This document shows, piece by piece, positions 11,627 to 22,049 of a DNA stretch of 64,000 bases; position 1 is the stretch's first letter; each line of letters starts with the position of its first letter. Both the position numbers and the translations under genes were made by a program. Under the pieces are notes generated by a model. It saw only the letters and a list, made by a program, of their open reading frames with translations, was not told the DNA's origin and ran no database searches. This DNA comes from Hanleya hanleyi (lineage: Eukaryota > Mollusca > Polyplacophora > Lepidopleurida > Hanleyidae): positions 62,001 through 126,000 of the forward strand of contig JAVTVY010033845.1 in the NCBI GenBank assembly GCA_036873755.1, in the 5' to 3' direction.

Positions 11627-12807
11627 TCAAGAGTTCTGTAATTTCGCCGTTGTCATGGGCTCTTCGCAAGTTTCATTATTATCGGGGTCAGAACTAACTA
11701 CACCTACAGGCTGTACAGTACTGTAAGTGCTATCTCTGTCTATGTATAACTTTAACATATTTAAATGACATAACTGTTTGTTTTTACGCCTGTCAGGAGT
11801 CTGAATTACATAATTAAGGTCACTTAATTTCTTTTCAATGATATAAGGACCATAATATCTAGCTTTAAGTGGATTACCAGGAATAGGCAGAAAAGCCAGT
11901 ACCTTCTCACCAGTTTTGAAACTTCGTTTAAGGGCATGTTTATCATAGGTTATTTTCTTACCTTGTTGTGCTGACTTTAAATTTGACATGGCCAAATCAC
12001 GTACTTTAGTCAACCTGGTGCGAAAGTCCGACACATATTGTAAGAGACTACATGAGTCAAGAACACTGTCTAAGAACTTTCCTTCAGCAGTTTAAGTGGT
12101 CCTCTAACTGTATGAGCAAAGACTAATTCAAATGGGCTGAAGCCTAAAAACTCTTGAACAGACTCTCTAACAGCAAACAATAACAAATGTATGCCTTCAT
12201 CCCAGTCTTTCTCAGTGTCAAAACAATAAGTTCTAATCATATTCTTTAATGTCTGGTGGAGTCTTTCTAATGCGCCTTGGCTTTCTGGGTGGTATGCCGA
12301 TGATTTGTACTGCTTTATTCCCAATTCATGCATGACTTGTGGAAAAATTCCTGACATGAAATTAGATCCCTAATCAGATGAAACAGACTAGGGTAGGACG
12401 ACAAGTGTGAAAAACTTAACTAAGGCCTTAACAATAGTGTTTGCCTTAATATTCCGTAAAGGAATGGCCTCAGGGAACCTGGTTGAAGCACACATGATTG
12501 TTAACATGTATTGATTGCCTGACATTGTTTTTGGTAATGGACCAACACAATCTATAATCACCCTACTAAAGGCTTCCCCAAATGCAAGGATTGGTTGTAG
12601 AGGGGCCTTTGGTATGGTTTGATTTGGTTTTCCTACCATTTGACATGTGTGGCATGACCTACAAAATTCCGCAACATCTTTCTTTAAATTTGGCCAATAG
12701 AAATGATTTACAATTTTGTAATATGTTTTGTTATCACCTAAATGGCCTGAAAGAGGTGTTTCATGGGCTAGTCTGGGGATATCTGAACGATATAGCTTTG
12801 GTACCAC
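11627..12807 (-). pseudogene. Integrase of Gmr1-like pol
   Basis: DDE integrase that would join element DNA to the host chromosome. The N-terminal HHCC zinc-binding segment appears as LAHETPLSGHLG and CRSCHTCQ (12807-12620). The core has IIDCVGPL (first Asp), SSD followed by a TAG stop where SDQG is usual (second Asp, near 12370), and YHPESQGALERLHQTLK (Glu). The C-terminal part (11627-12034) contains YYGPYIIEKK, the GPY/F module of Ty3/gypsy integrases. Three open-frame pieces (12388-12807, 12070-12357, 11627-12034) must be joined to cover it, so it is broken. It lies between protease and RT. Confidence 0.92.
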
Positions 12808-12819
12808 AATCTGATACTT

Positions 12820-13457
12820 AAGTGCTCACTGATCATCAGGTAACATATCTGGCGGTCGCCATTTGCGCATAAGAACACCATTCTTACAAAAGTAACACAG
12901 GCTCTTGAGTTACATCACAAACAACTTGAAAATGTCCGCGTCACTATGCTGTTCAGTAACCTGCTGTGATTTTGAAATTTTGTCATTAGAAAATTCCAAT
13001 TTGCTATCAAAATGTGGCTTATCAGCCTCGTCATTTAAACCCACGAAAGTGTCAGCCAAACAAATGTCATCGATGACGTCAACTTTAAGAGACTTTTCAG
13101 ACTCCGCAGCCAATTTACTCATGGCGCTAATAACTGCACAAGCAGGATACAATCGGGTTAACCCCGACCTTATCTCCCGCAAGATCATTGCCAAGAAGTA
13201 ATTGAACACCCTCAAATGGTAAACTATCTTTAATACCCACCGTAACAGGTCCAGAAATCAAGTTGGAAGACAGATGAACGTTATGGAGCGGAACGGGTGT
13301 ATAATTTACAGAATCTACCCCTTTAATCAGGACATTACTGCCTGCAGATGAAGAATCAGAAAACGGCAAAATATCTGCCAGCAAAAGAGACTGAGACGCA
13401 CCCGTGTCTCGCAAAATCTTCACAGGAGTAGCATTAGAACAAGCAGCCAGAGGATAC
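12820..13457 (-). pseudogene. Aspartic protease and linker of Gmr1-like pol
   Basis: The minus-strand frame at 13127-13423 begins MKILRDTGASQSLLL, the active-site DTGA motif of a retropepsin, and ends near LLGNDLAG, the ILG-type motif expected in the second half of the fold. An overlapping frame (12910-13215) continues into an acidic linker before integrase. The protease would cleave the Gag-Pol polyprotein. Its upstream part is cut off by the 2.3-kb insertion starting at about 13458; sequence from the other side resumes at 15766. Confidence 0.85.
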
Positions 13458-13734
13458 TAAGGCCTCCGCCGAAATGGCAGCAATATTTGTTAGCATTGTT
13501 GGTCTCAGGAGATATACAGGAGGGAGGCAACTGCTACTTCATAGGTGTTGGATGCAGAAGGGTCTTTCTGCCTTCCCAAGTTTTAAAATCAACTCAGAAT
13601 GGTTGACTAAACGTTGATTGCTTCTGTAATATAGTTTCCATGCAGTGAAGCATGAGAATTATGTAACCGAGAAGCTACCCCAAGTGACATCTCAAGGCAT
13701 ATTATCTGTAAATCAAATTTGACGAGAAGCTGAA

Positions 13735-15080
13735 TGCATCCTCAACCTATTGTCCGGAAACCAAATTTTAAATTTGCCACCTGTAGGCGCAAGTGGGCGA
13801 AATGCAATCCCAAGCATCATCTCATGACATGGTACATGTATCAGCATACGAACTTTGGGAAGAATCTAAAGAGGGGTCTTCAAGTTATTGTCCGAAAACC
13901 AAATTAAGATTTGTATCTTAATTAAGTGTGAAAAACACACAATCCCAAGTGACATCTTATGGCATATGAATACCAAATTTGAGAAGAATTCGATGAGCAG
14001 TTATCAAATTATTGCCAGGAACAAATTTCAGATTTTTCCACCAGGTGTCGCAGCCAGTATGCAGAAGCAGGTGAAATACAATCCCAAGGGACATATCATG
14101 GCATGGTATCTGCATATGGGGGAAAAATCCGATGAGCGAAATCAAATTTAGATTTGACACCAGGTGGTGCTACCTGTAAGCGCAAGTGGGCGAAATGCAA
14201 TATCAAGCGACATCTTAGGTAATGGTATCACTCGGAGACAAATTTGGGATTTTGCCACCAGGTGGCGCCACCTGTAAGTGCAAGTGAGTGAAAGGCAATC
14301 CCATGCAAAATATCCTGGCATGGTACATGCATGCTAATTTGAGAAGAACCCGATGAGCATGCAGTTCTCGTTATTGGCCAAAAACAAATTACTAAAGAAA
14401 CTGGATACAGTCGATCGAATACAATTGGAGGCATGCCTTTTGCATCCTTAGTTAATGAAGCATTCATTATTTGTGAAAAAAGTAAAAACATAAAACTTAG
14501 GAAAAACATCATTAACATGGCCCCATAAGATACCTTGCGGGTAGGTACCCACATACCAAAGTTAAAAGAATCCATTAAGGTCCAACAGTTACTGTCCGGA
14601 AATGCAATTTTACCTTGGCCCTCAGGTAGCGCCAAGTGTAGGAAGATAGGCATAAACAAATAATCCCAACCGAGATCTTGAGGCAAGATCCCTTGACATT
14701 GGAAATAGAAAATGTTAACTTGGCCTACAGGTGGCGCCACCTATGAGCAGATCGACAATACAAACAATACCAAGTGAAACCTTCAGGTAAGGTATATGTA
14801 TACCAAACATAAAAAAAATTCATTCAATTATTAAAAAGTTATTGTCCGAAAACATACTTTTAAATTTGCCCCCAGGTGGCACCACCTTTATGTGGATCGG
14901 CATGAAAAACAATGCCAAACGAGAAATTGAGGGGAGGTATCTACACACCAAATTTGGAATGAATCCTTAAGGTTTTCAAAAGTTATTGTCTTGAGATGCA
15001 ATTTTAAATTGGCCCGAGGTGGCGCCACCCAGAAGCAGATTGGCACGAAAAACAATTCCAAGCAAGATCTATAGACAAGG
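13735..15080. repeat. Degenerate tandem array with GGTGGCGCCACC core
   Basis: Units of roughly 110-155 bp begin with TTATTGTCCGAAAACC-like words (near 13750, 13885, 14585, 14838, 14990) and carry TTGCCACCAGGTGGCGCC or variants (near 13775, 14035, 14155, 14255, 14625, 14725, 14870, 15015). The core is a perfect palindrome in several units. The word CCACCAGGTGGCGCC closely resembles the CTCF consensus. Divergence between units is high, so the array is old. Confidence 0.75.
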
Positions 15081-15499
15081 GACCCATTTACCAAATACAA
15101 AAACATGGGTCTGTGCCTGGTAAATTGAAACCTTTTGGGGTGCAATTATCCCAATATTATCCCAATATTGCAGAGAACACACATTTCAGCTTCTGCCGAA
15201 ATATATTGGAGATATATATGCTCAAACACAATATATGAGGGTCGGGCGGAGGGCTAGTTTGGGAGACGGAGGGTGCGGCTCGGCGCCCTGGGGGTGGAGA
15301 CATGGTCTCCTTGAGGGTAGTGGTAGGTGTGCTGACATGAAAGCCATAGAAAGCTCCCTGTACACGAAACAACCACACTGACAACTGCATGCCATCATCT
15401 GTCAGTCCGAAAAACGACAAGGTGGAATTCAATTCAGGAAATTGATCATATGCACAGTGTGCACCCACATTTTAGGAACTCAGTTGTAATTAATACAGT

Positions 15500-15750
15500 A
15501 AGTTACACGTGTGGACACAAATGGTTCATGCAGAAGCTTTAGGGTAAATCATATGATGTGAGATACAATTATTTGATAGCAAAATTGAAGGAAATTATTG
15601 TCCTGCATTTACGATGACACGAAATTAAAGAAAACAACAAAAAGTCGGGTTCGTATTTCATGTTATACATCTGAAATAAAATATGGTTCGTGCAAAAGCT
15701 TTGGGGTAAATCATATGATGTGGAATACAATTATTTGTATTGCCCCCCTG
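15500..15750. repeat. Direct repeat pair of about 55 bp
   Basis: ATGGTTCATGCAGAAGCTTT with its downstream bases (15522-15577) recurs near 15682-15737 with a few changes, about 160 bp apart. It lies inside the 2.3-kb insert near its right end. Confidence 0.7.
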
Positions 15751-15765
15751 CGTTACGGCGGGGGA

Positions 15766-15960
15766 CAAAAATCATTTGAAAGTGACACAAAACCATTGTG
15801 GATAAATGGTTCAAAAATCTCCATAATAGGATTTGAATAACTGTCAACCTTATCCTTGGTAGAACTAATAGCAATAGTGTCCCTGGCCGTCTTAACGTCA
15901 TATACACTATGAACGTCACTAACCTGCTTGGGTATAATCTTGAATTGAGGAAACCACTAG
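15766..15960 (-). pseudogene. Gag-pol junction segment upstream of protease
   Basis: On the minus strand a run of codons between the CCHC knuckle and the 2.3-kb insert reads VSDVHSVYDVKTARDTIAIS and then EPFIHNGFVSLSND. It matches the position of the protease's N-terminal side in a Gmr1-like polyprotein. It ends where the insert begins. The frame differs from that of the knuckle, so a frameshift lies near 15930. Confidence 0.6.
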
Positions 15961-16002
15961 GCTTTTGAAGGCTTGATCTTGTTGTTTTCTTTTCAATTTA
16001 AA

Positions 16003-17105
16003 ACAATGAGCCATTAAATGACCGTCCCTCTTACAATAGCTACAAACGGGAGACTTATTTGAGTGTTAAAAGTGGGTGACTGAGACTTTGTGTTTGAACT
16101 TTGACATTTGTAACTGGGGTTAAAAGTTTTAGGCCCTGAGAAAGAACTGGATTTGTTACCTGAGAGATTAGACGGGAATGAACTTGGCTTAACAGCATTG
16201 ACAAATGATAATTTGTGTGTCAGAGCGTATTCATCAGCAAATCGGGCTGCTTGGTCTAAAGTGTTGGCATGCTTTTTATCAAGAAATATTCTAATATCAC
16301 CATGGATACAACTATTAAATTCCTCTACCAGCATAAGCTGTCTAAGGTTTTCAAAGTTGTTGTCAATTTTAACCGAAACACGCCACCTATCAAATAACTG
16401 TTCAATTCTACATGAGTCTGAAAGTTTTCTTTTTCACAACTACGAAACTTTTGTCTATAGGCTCCAGGAACCAATTCATCAACTTTAAGAAATAAATCTT
16501 TCACTATATCATAATTTGATGCTTGCTCTACCGTCAATTGAGTGTAAATGTCCCTTGCCTTTCCGATCAAAACACTTCGAAGAAGTAAACTCCAATTTTC
16601 TTTTGGCCAGTTTAAATTTTCAGCAATTTTCTCAAAATGCAGAAAATATTTATCAACTCCTTTTTCCTGAAATGGTGGGACGAGACGTATTTGACGAGCT
16701 GCATCAAATTTTGATTGTGATTGTACAGGTGCATCTGCAGGAGGACTGTAATTCCATACGTTTCATTTCTAACTGAAACTGTCTTTCTTCCCTTTCTTTT
16801 TCTCTCTCTCTCTAATGCTCTTTCTCTCTCTCTTTCCTCTCTTTCTAACTTTTCTCTCTCTAATTCTCTGTCTAATTCTAATTTCTTTGATTCCAGCTAA
16901 TGTTGCAATTGTAATTTTCTTATTTCCAAATCACCAGCTTTTTCCTCAGTTAAATCAAAATCACTTTCATCCCAAAGTTGTTTGCCAACAAAATGTTTAA
17001 TAATGAGTTTCTGAATTTCTTGCTTGCGAACAAATCCTCTTTGCGTAGTTCGTTAAATTCATCCTGACTAGGTTCTGAGGCAAACTCTGCTGGGTCAAAT
17101 GACAT
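16003..17105 (-). pseudogene. gag of Gmr1-like element
   Basis: The capsid-type protein that would package element RNA. The best start is the minus-strand ATG at 17105 (MSFDPAEFASEPSQDEF), about 100 bp after the primer site. An Arg/Glu-rich coiled-coil-like stretch follows (minus strand of about 16780-16870). Then comes a capsid segment with GKARDIYTQL and ELVPGAYRQKFR (16325-16570), which resembles vertebrate SCAN domains; those have been traced to Gmr1-like gag. It ends in one CCHC zinc knuckle, CSYCKRDGHLMAHC (about 16003-16044). At least two frameshifts separate these parts. Confidence 0.85.
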
Positions 17106-17208
17106 GCTGATAATATACTACTTCCTGACTTCACAAATTCAGACAATGTATCAATTTAGATCTATGTTGCAAAAACAGATCAGCTGGCAAGCTGTAATGC
17201 AAACAATG

Positions 17209-17226
17209 CTCCCGGACAGGCCCCCA
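17209..17226 (-). promoter_or_regulatory. tRNA-Pro-like primer binding site
   Basis: Five bases after the 5' LTR the minus strand reads TGGGGGCCTGTCCGGGAG. This matches 15 of 18 positions of the tRNA-Pro primer site of gammaretroviruses such as murine leukaemia virus. It marks the right-hand LTR as 5' and confirms minus orientation. Confidence 0.75.
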
Positions 17227-17231
17227 ATTTC

Positions 17232-17832
17232 TGTTACGTCATAAACGATAATAGAAAAACGCAACAGAAAACTGTTATGAAGTCTAGGATTAACAATCAA
17301 ATATTTATTTACAATACTAAAATCATATACAAATTAAGAAAGGTCAATACAGCAAATATTGTCTTACTGTTCAATGCTATACGAGTGCATCCTTCACAGT
17401 TCGTGTTAACATGCAAATCTCTATACAGTCCGTATCGAGGCGCAGAAATCGCGTTGCTGTATTTCGATAGTCCAACACCGCTCAGCTGTTGTCCAGTTCC
17501 CGTCAGTTCAATTACGTAGATAACACAGCGCCAAGAGTCGATTCGCAGGAATATACAATCCAGCATTCCGTAATTTCAGACAAAGGTAAGACAGTATAAT
17601 GCATCCACAGAAAAGCCGTTTGATTTCCCTCAAGAATGATTGACTGTCGGGCTATTTATACTCTGTGGCATTCCAGTACATTCTACCAAATCAAGAAGCC
17701 TCTCGAATCTGCATTACATCATCTTTCTTACATAATCTTCTAGAAAGTTCGAAGTCACTAACCCACGTAAACAAGCTTGCGTCATATATTCTCGAAGCAT
17801 CCTGTCTAATAATAGACTACCAAACCATGACA
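17232..17832 (-). repeat. 5' LTR of Gmr1-like element
   Basis: 601 bp with TG...CA ends, matching 9368-9961. On the minus strand it contains TATAAATA at 17653-17660 and AATAAA at 17304-17309, suitably placed for a promoter and poly(A) signal. A ~24-bp segment near 17522-17545 is absent from the other LTR. Confidence 0.95.
17653..17660 (-). promoter_or_regulatory. TATA box in the 5' LTR
   Basis: The minus strand reads GAGTATAAATAGCCC about 170 bp into the LTR. The matching site in the other LTR is CATAAATA. An RNA start would be expected roughly 25-30 bp downstream, near 17625. Confidence 0.6.
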
Positions 17833-17889
17833 ACCTCATGCCCGTCCTCGCGGAAGGATGCGATACCGCCACCGGCATAGCACCGAATA

Positions 17890-18105
17890 AGTTGGACAAT
17901 GTAGACCTGCGGTACCTGAATTTATTCTATTAGCTGAAGCTCGACAATATAATGTAATCAGGCGCCGACGATCCGTGGATTTGTATGGGGCGTCGACATT
18001 TAGGAGAGAAATAACATAAACCCTCTCAGAAGATTCTGGCTCGGCCACTGGGTTTCGCTGGACTTGAAGCGGAGAAGTCGAACGTTTGAAAATATAATTC
18101 TTAAT
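17890..18105 (+). pseudogene. Decayed copy of the 83-codon ORF repeat
   Basis: Aligns base for base with the ORF at 29043-29294 (shared GCGCCGACGAT, GGGGCGTCGACATTTA). A TAG arises in CATTTAGGAG and the ATG is lost, so it no longer encodes the protein. It is the start of a compound repeat that continues at 18110. The function of the parent ORF is unknown. Confidence 0.7.
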
Positions 18106-18109
18106 GTTG

Positions 18110-18780
18110 CAAGAACTCCAAGATGAGACACTACACACTTCATTTCGACATAAGATAGACCACATCTCCCCCAAACAGTACCGTAGAAACTTCGGAAAAT
18201 GCCATATTTCTACCCCAAACGACCGAGCCAGACACCAAAAACGTCCACTGATGTGTTAACTTTCGCACTATGCGATTGCGCATGCAGATTGACGGCACTT
18301 CCACTACAAATCACTCCAATCGGATCCGATCCCACAAGCGCTTCAAACCAAGACGACGAACGGCCCATTTGGATCACGTATGCTCCACATCTACCCCAAA
18401 ACGTCAACCCATATGCCTTTTTTCTACCACTGCCCGACAGCTCATGCACAGATTGACGACGCTTCCGCTAAAAAACACACCAGTCAGACTCACGAGCGCT
18501 TCAAAATGATACCCCACTCAGCCCATTTGGATCATGGATGGTTCACCGCTACCTTACAAATCCACTCAAATGCCATTTTTTTAAATATTTTTCGACTGGG
18601 CATGGGCAGATCCACCAAAACTCACACCAGTTGACTCCACCCTACGAGCGCTTTAATATGACACATCACACTACCCATTTAGGCCAAGGATGGTTCATCT
18701 AGGCCCGAAAACGTTCAAACCATGCCTGCCTCTCCAATGAGCATGTGCGTCAGAACTTTTCAGCGAAATTCAGCCAATTG
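18110..18780 (+). repeat. Degenerate ~150-bp tandem repeat, copy 1
   Basis: Collinear with 29770-30400. It is built of about three diverged units sharing ACGAGCGCTTCAAA, CCCATTTGGA and GCATGCGCAGATTGACGG-like words at 150-165-bp spacing. Open frames on both strands (Pro/Thr/His-rich) follow from the repeat and are not considered genes. Confidence 0.75.
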
Positions 18781-19310
18781 CATCGAGACCCTACCAGCAT
18801 ACCCTACAGCGTGAGATGGAAAATAATACAAGGTGCCAAACGTCACAGTGTGCGTCACTAAAATAATGTTCGTGGGTTTAAAACGTTTACCCGAAATTTT
18901 GGCGATTTATCTAAATTGTTTTCAAGCCCAAGTTTTGCATGCACCACATTTATATGTGCAGATAGCGCCACGGTCGCTATCATCCGGATTATTTGCCTCT
19001 GGGTGCCATTTTGTTTGTACGGACGCCAGGCGAACCTATGGGATTGTCTTATAACATTAGCTGTTCTATACAGCATAGCACATAATACAGCTCTGAATGC
19101 ATTTATAATCTGAACAGACTCTTCGACTTTGACCAGAGAAAGGGCATCTGGGTCGAGTTTTTAGTAGCACTCCCAGAGTGTTGTCCCCCTAGTTCGGCTT
19201 TCTGTCCACCAATGTCATGCCAACGTACAGGACGACCTGGGCCGACGTATGGCGAACGTTGCGCCGCTATCTTCAAAATTTGAAATGGTTTTTTGTACAC
19301 AGTATTTAAC
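18781..19310. other. Intergenic, nothing recognised
   Basis: No domain in the short open frames on either strand (for example 18833-19054 plus). No RNA gene seen. Confidence 0.35.
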
Positions 19311-19545
19311 CATACCAGGCCTCCGCGGGTGGGGACAAAATGGCCCCACTATCAAACTTTCAGAGCTATTTCTGGAACGACAAAACAATTGACAGCAGAC
19401 ACTCAGTGAGTTTATCGTTTAACATATTGAAATCATCTTTAACCTATTTGCATAACCCCCCGAGTAGAGGATCATGGGTAAATTCATGATGACGGTAGCA
19501 GAAAAATGATGTTTTCGTCACTTTTCTTCAAAATTTCTGCTTTTC
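19311..19545. repeat. TTAA-flanked MITE, partial copy
   Basis: Begins TTAACCATACCAGGCC and continues with GGATCATGGGTAAATTC and AGAAAAATGATGTTTTCGTC. These segments are shared with the fuller copies at 30440-30900, 34425-34925, 41278-41550 and 42298-42873. The right end is lost where the next repeat begins. Confidence 0.65.
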
Positions 19546-19548
19546 CCT

Positions 19549-20050
19549 GATGTTACTTAATATGTAATCATGCCCAAACCCAGTGAAAATTTGTCAATGA
19601 GTGCATACATTAATGTGGAATTAAGAGCTACTCCTTCTACTCAGAATATGTCAAAAATGTTCAATGTCGGGATAAATTGGCATGATCGTTCAGTCTTCCA
19701 AACCTAAACTAGGTTTAAGGTAAACTATAATCATAAATCGTGTACAATAGCTTCAGTGTGTGGGCGCTTTTATGGTAGAGAGATTTTAAAGGTTTAACGT
19801 CGCGTTCAGCTTTTATGATAGCTGCTGTTGTGACGCCTTTATGGTAGCTGATGGCGTGGACGGTAGCTACTGGTGTATATCTTGAACGCGTTGACGACAC
19901 GGGCCTCATAACACTGGATTGGGTGGAATCAATTGATATAATCAGGACACTAGTCCTCTCGATGGAAATATGTGAAGATTGTAAGCGTCTGATGTAAATG
20001 GCGGCTCAAACTAGGAACTGTAAAATGTTCTTTCAATGGGAGTTCAGAAA
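19549..20050 (+). repeat. Dispersed repeat TGATGTTACTTAATAT, copy 2
   Basis: Matches 5915-6620. Together with copy 3 it forms a tandem pair with a period of about 603 bp; each copy is preceded by the same AGAAAAATGATGTTTTCGTC segment. Confidence 0.75.
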
Positions 20051-20151
20051 ATGGGAACATATGTAGCATAACCGATTAAATTTAATACCAAGGTACACGT
20101 ACCAGAAAAATGATGTTTTCGTCACTTTTCTTCAACATTTCTGCTTTTCGT

Positions 20152-20940
20152 TGATGTTACTTAATATATAATCTCGCCCAATCTCATTGAAGATTTTGTC
20201 AATGAGTGCATCTATTTATGTGGAATTAAGCGCTACACATTGTAAACAGTCTACGCAGAATATGTCCAAAATTCTCAATGTCGGGGTAATTGGCATGACC
20301 TTCCAGTCTTCCAAACCTAAGCTAGGTTTAAGGTAAACTATAATCATAAATCGTGTACGATAGTTTCAGTGTGTGGGCGCTTTAATGAGAGAGAGAGAGA
20401 GAGAGTTAAGGTTTAACGTCGCGTTCAGCTTTTATGGTAGCTGCTGGTGTGGACGCTTTTATTGTAGCTGCTGGTGTGACGCCTTTATGGTAGGTAGCTA
20501 CTGGTGTATACCTTGAACGCGTTGACGACACTGGACTAATAACACTGGATTGGGTGGAATCAATTGATATAATCATGATACTAGTCCTCTCGATGGAAAT
20601 ATGTGAAGATTGTAAGCGTCTAATGTAAATGGCGGCTCAAACTAGGAACGGTGAAATGTTCTTTGAATGGGAGTTCAGAAAATAGGATTTGGCAGAAAAC
20701 TAGCCCTTACGGCCCGATGCCACCAGTGTGAGCTCCAGTTCATTGGCATATGGATAAAGTAACTATGTTCATGAGTATTGGGTCAAAGAACCAGCAGCAA
20801 AGTATCATCATTTGAATAGGCATCTTGAAGGCCACGCGACATTCGGCACATTTTCAGCTCAAATTATGCTAAAGATAAAGATGTTCACATTATTTTTTTA
20901 TCATATTGTAATATTTTAGGGATAGGAAAGGAAAGTTGAC
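20152..20940 (+). repeat. Dispersed repeat TGATGTTACTTAATAT, copy 3
   Basis: Matches 5915-6620 and copy 2. A (GA)n microsatellite of about nine units lies at 20387-20405 next to the GCTTTTATGGTAGCTG words. Confidence 0.75.
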
Positions 20941-21627
20941 TTGTATGAGCGTCGACATTCACGGAAGAAATAACACTAACCCTCTCAGAAAATTCTGGCT
21001 CCGCCACTGGTTTTCTCTGGACTTTGAACATAGAACAACACAGGTCGATATTCCGAAGATATAGTTCTTAATATATGTACTTCGAATACGGTACATCATT
21101 TTAACATAAATCTGAGAACTTCATCGGTGGTAGGAGGAGACATGATGGAATTAGTCTCAGTGAGACAAGGTGTTACAGCTTGATTTGCTACTACCGAAGG
21201 CTCCTAAATATACTACTCCGTAGGAATGTATTTTCATTTCCGGCCATCAAATCCTTAGTGCAGTTGTGATAATGGAAGTAGTTAACTGTCTCCCAACCAC
21301 AACATACCCATTCAAACTTGGGACTCATGAAGTACAGCAGTTATACTGTCATATATTTAAAACAGTATTAGTGAATAATGAAGATTGGATCTGACGCCTA
21401 CTTGAAATATATGTAAGTACAATTCCCCAGAGACAATGCCCGACCCTAAAGGTGACTTGCTAGGATGTTTGTATTGAATAAGCAGCATTCAGAACCAAAC
21501 ACAATTTCTTTATGTGAATCTTATCAGCCTGTAATATAGATGTAATATAATGTGAATGCTTCAAACACTCAAACAAAAGGAACACACTTATTTCGAAACA
21601 AAATTAATCTACCAATTCACTGCAGTA
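20941..21627 (+). repeat. Dispersed repeat family H, left part of the split copy
   Basis: 20941-21090 resembles the tail of the 83-codon ORF repeat. 21120-21627 is collinear with 8020-8505. It stops at CACTGCAGTA, exactly where the YR retroelement begins, and resumes at 28889. Confidence 0.8.
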
Positions 21628-21915
21628 AATAAAAATTACGGAACGTAATATGTTTTATGCTGGAGAGAGGAGCTTGCGGTGGTCCATGGGAGGTAGCTCT
21701 AAACAGACTGCTGAGCAAATGTCCGAGAACGTCATTTCAGTTTTTGGGGGATGAGGTGAGCCGCACTGAATGACGCCTCCACCTACTTCTTGGCCAATCG
21801 GATCAGGCCACGTCACAATTCGCGTCCACCGCATGTTCATATTTGATTTCTCGGTCAGTTCTGGTCTCTTTTTAATCGAAGAAAGTCGTTTTCGGCTTTG
21901 TGGCTTTAACTTGAG
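21628..21915 (+). repeat. Split direct repeat A1
   Basis: AATAAAAATTACGG at the left end to TTTAACTTGAG at the right. Matches A2 (28101-28384) nearly throughout, with few substitutions and one small indel. A strong splice-donor-like CTGGTAAGT follows at about 21958. Confidence 0.9.
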
Positions 21916-22049
21916 CTTGAAAACCAGAACTAGCTCCCTTTCACTCGTCTGATCTCGCTGGTAAGTGTGCTTTCACTTTATTCTTCTCCTTAATATTGTT
22001 AGAAATCGATCATACGTGTGCATTTAAGATGCTAGAAATTGAGAATGAC

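Larger units (their letters stand above)
13458..15765. mobile_element. 2.3-kb element inserted in the LTR element
   Basis: Foreign to gag-pol: protease-like coding sequence stops at about 13457 and its upstream part resumes at about 15766. The two ends are related inverted repeats: CCTCCGCCGAAATGG on the left, and on the right the reverse complement of ACGGCGGGGG, giving CCCCCGCCGTAACG. No transposase is visible, so it is a non-autonomous DNA-transposon-like unit. Most of its body is a degenerate tandem array. Open frames inside (for example 14228-14740 minus) are not recognisable genes. No target duplication could be fixed. Confidence 0.7.
9368..17832 (-). mobile_element. Gmr1-like Ty3/gypsy LTR retrotransposon
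   Basis: Complete element in minus orientation: 601-bp 5' LTR (right), primer site, gag, protease, integrase, RT, RNase H, polypurine tract and 594-bp 3' LTR (left). It is flanked by ACCT at 9364-9367 and 17833-17836, a 4-bp target duplication. RT and RNase H are of Ty3/gypsy type, yet integrase is encoded upstream of RT. That order is known from the Gmr1 group of Ty3/gypsy elements. Frameshifts, stop codons (one in the integrase active-site region) and two later insertions (about 13458-15765 and 10478-10654) make it inactive. Without them it would be about 6 kb. The LTRs differ at a few dozen sites plus two indels by eye, so it is not a recent insertion. No envelope gene is present. Confidence 0.93.

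Noticed and set aside
14228..14740. 170-codon minus-strand frame in the 2.3-kb insert
   Set aside because: Runs through degenerate tandem units, has no domain, and composition follows the repeat.
9368..17832. Endogenous retrovirus rather than retrotransposon
   Set aside because: No envelope-like ORF lies between RNase H and the 3' LTR, and the pol order and gag are those of Gmr1-like retrotransposons.
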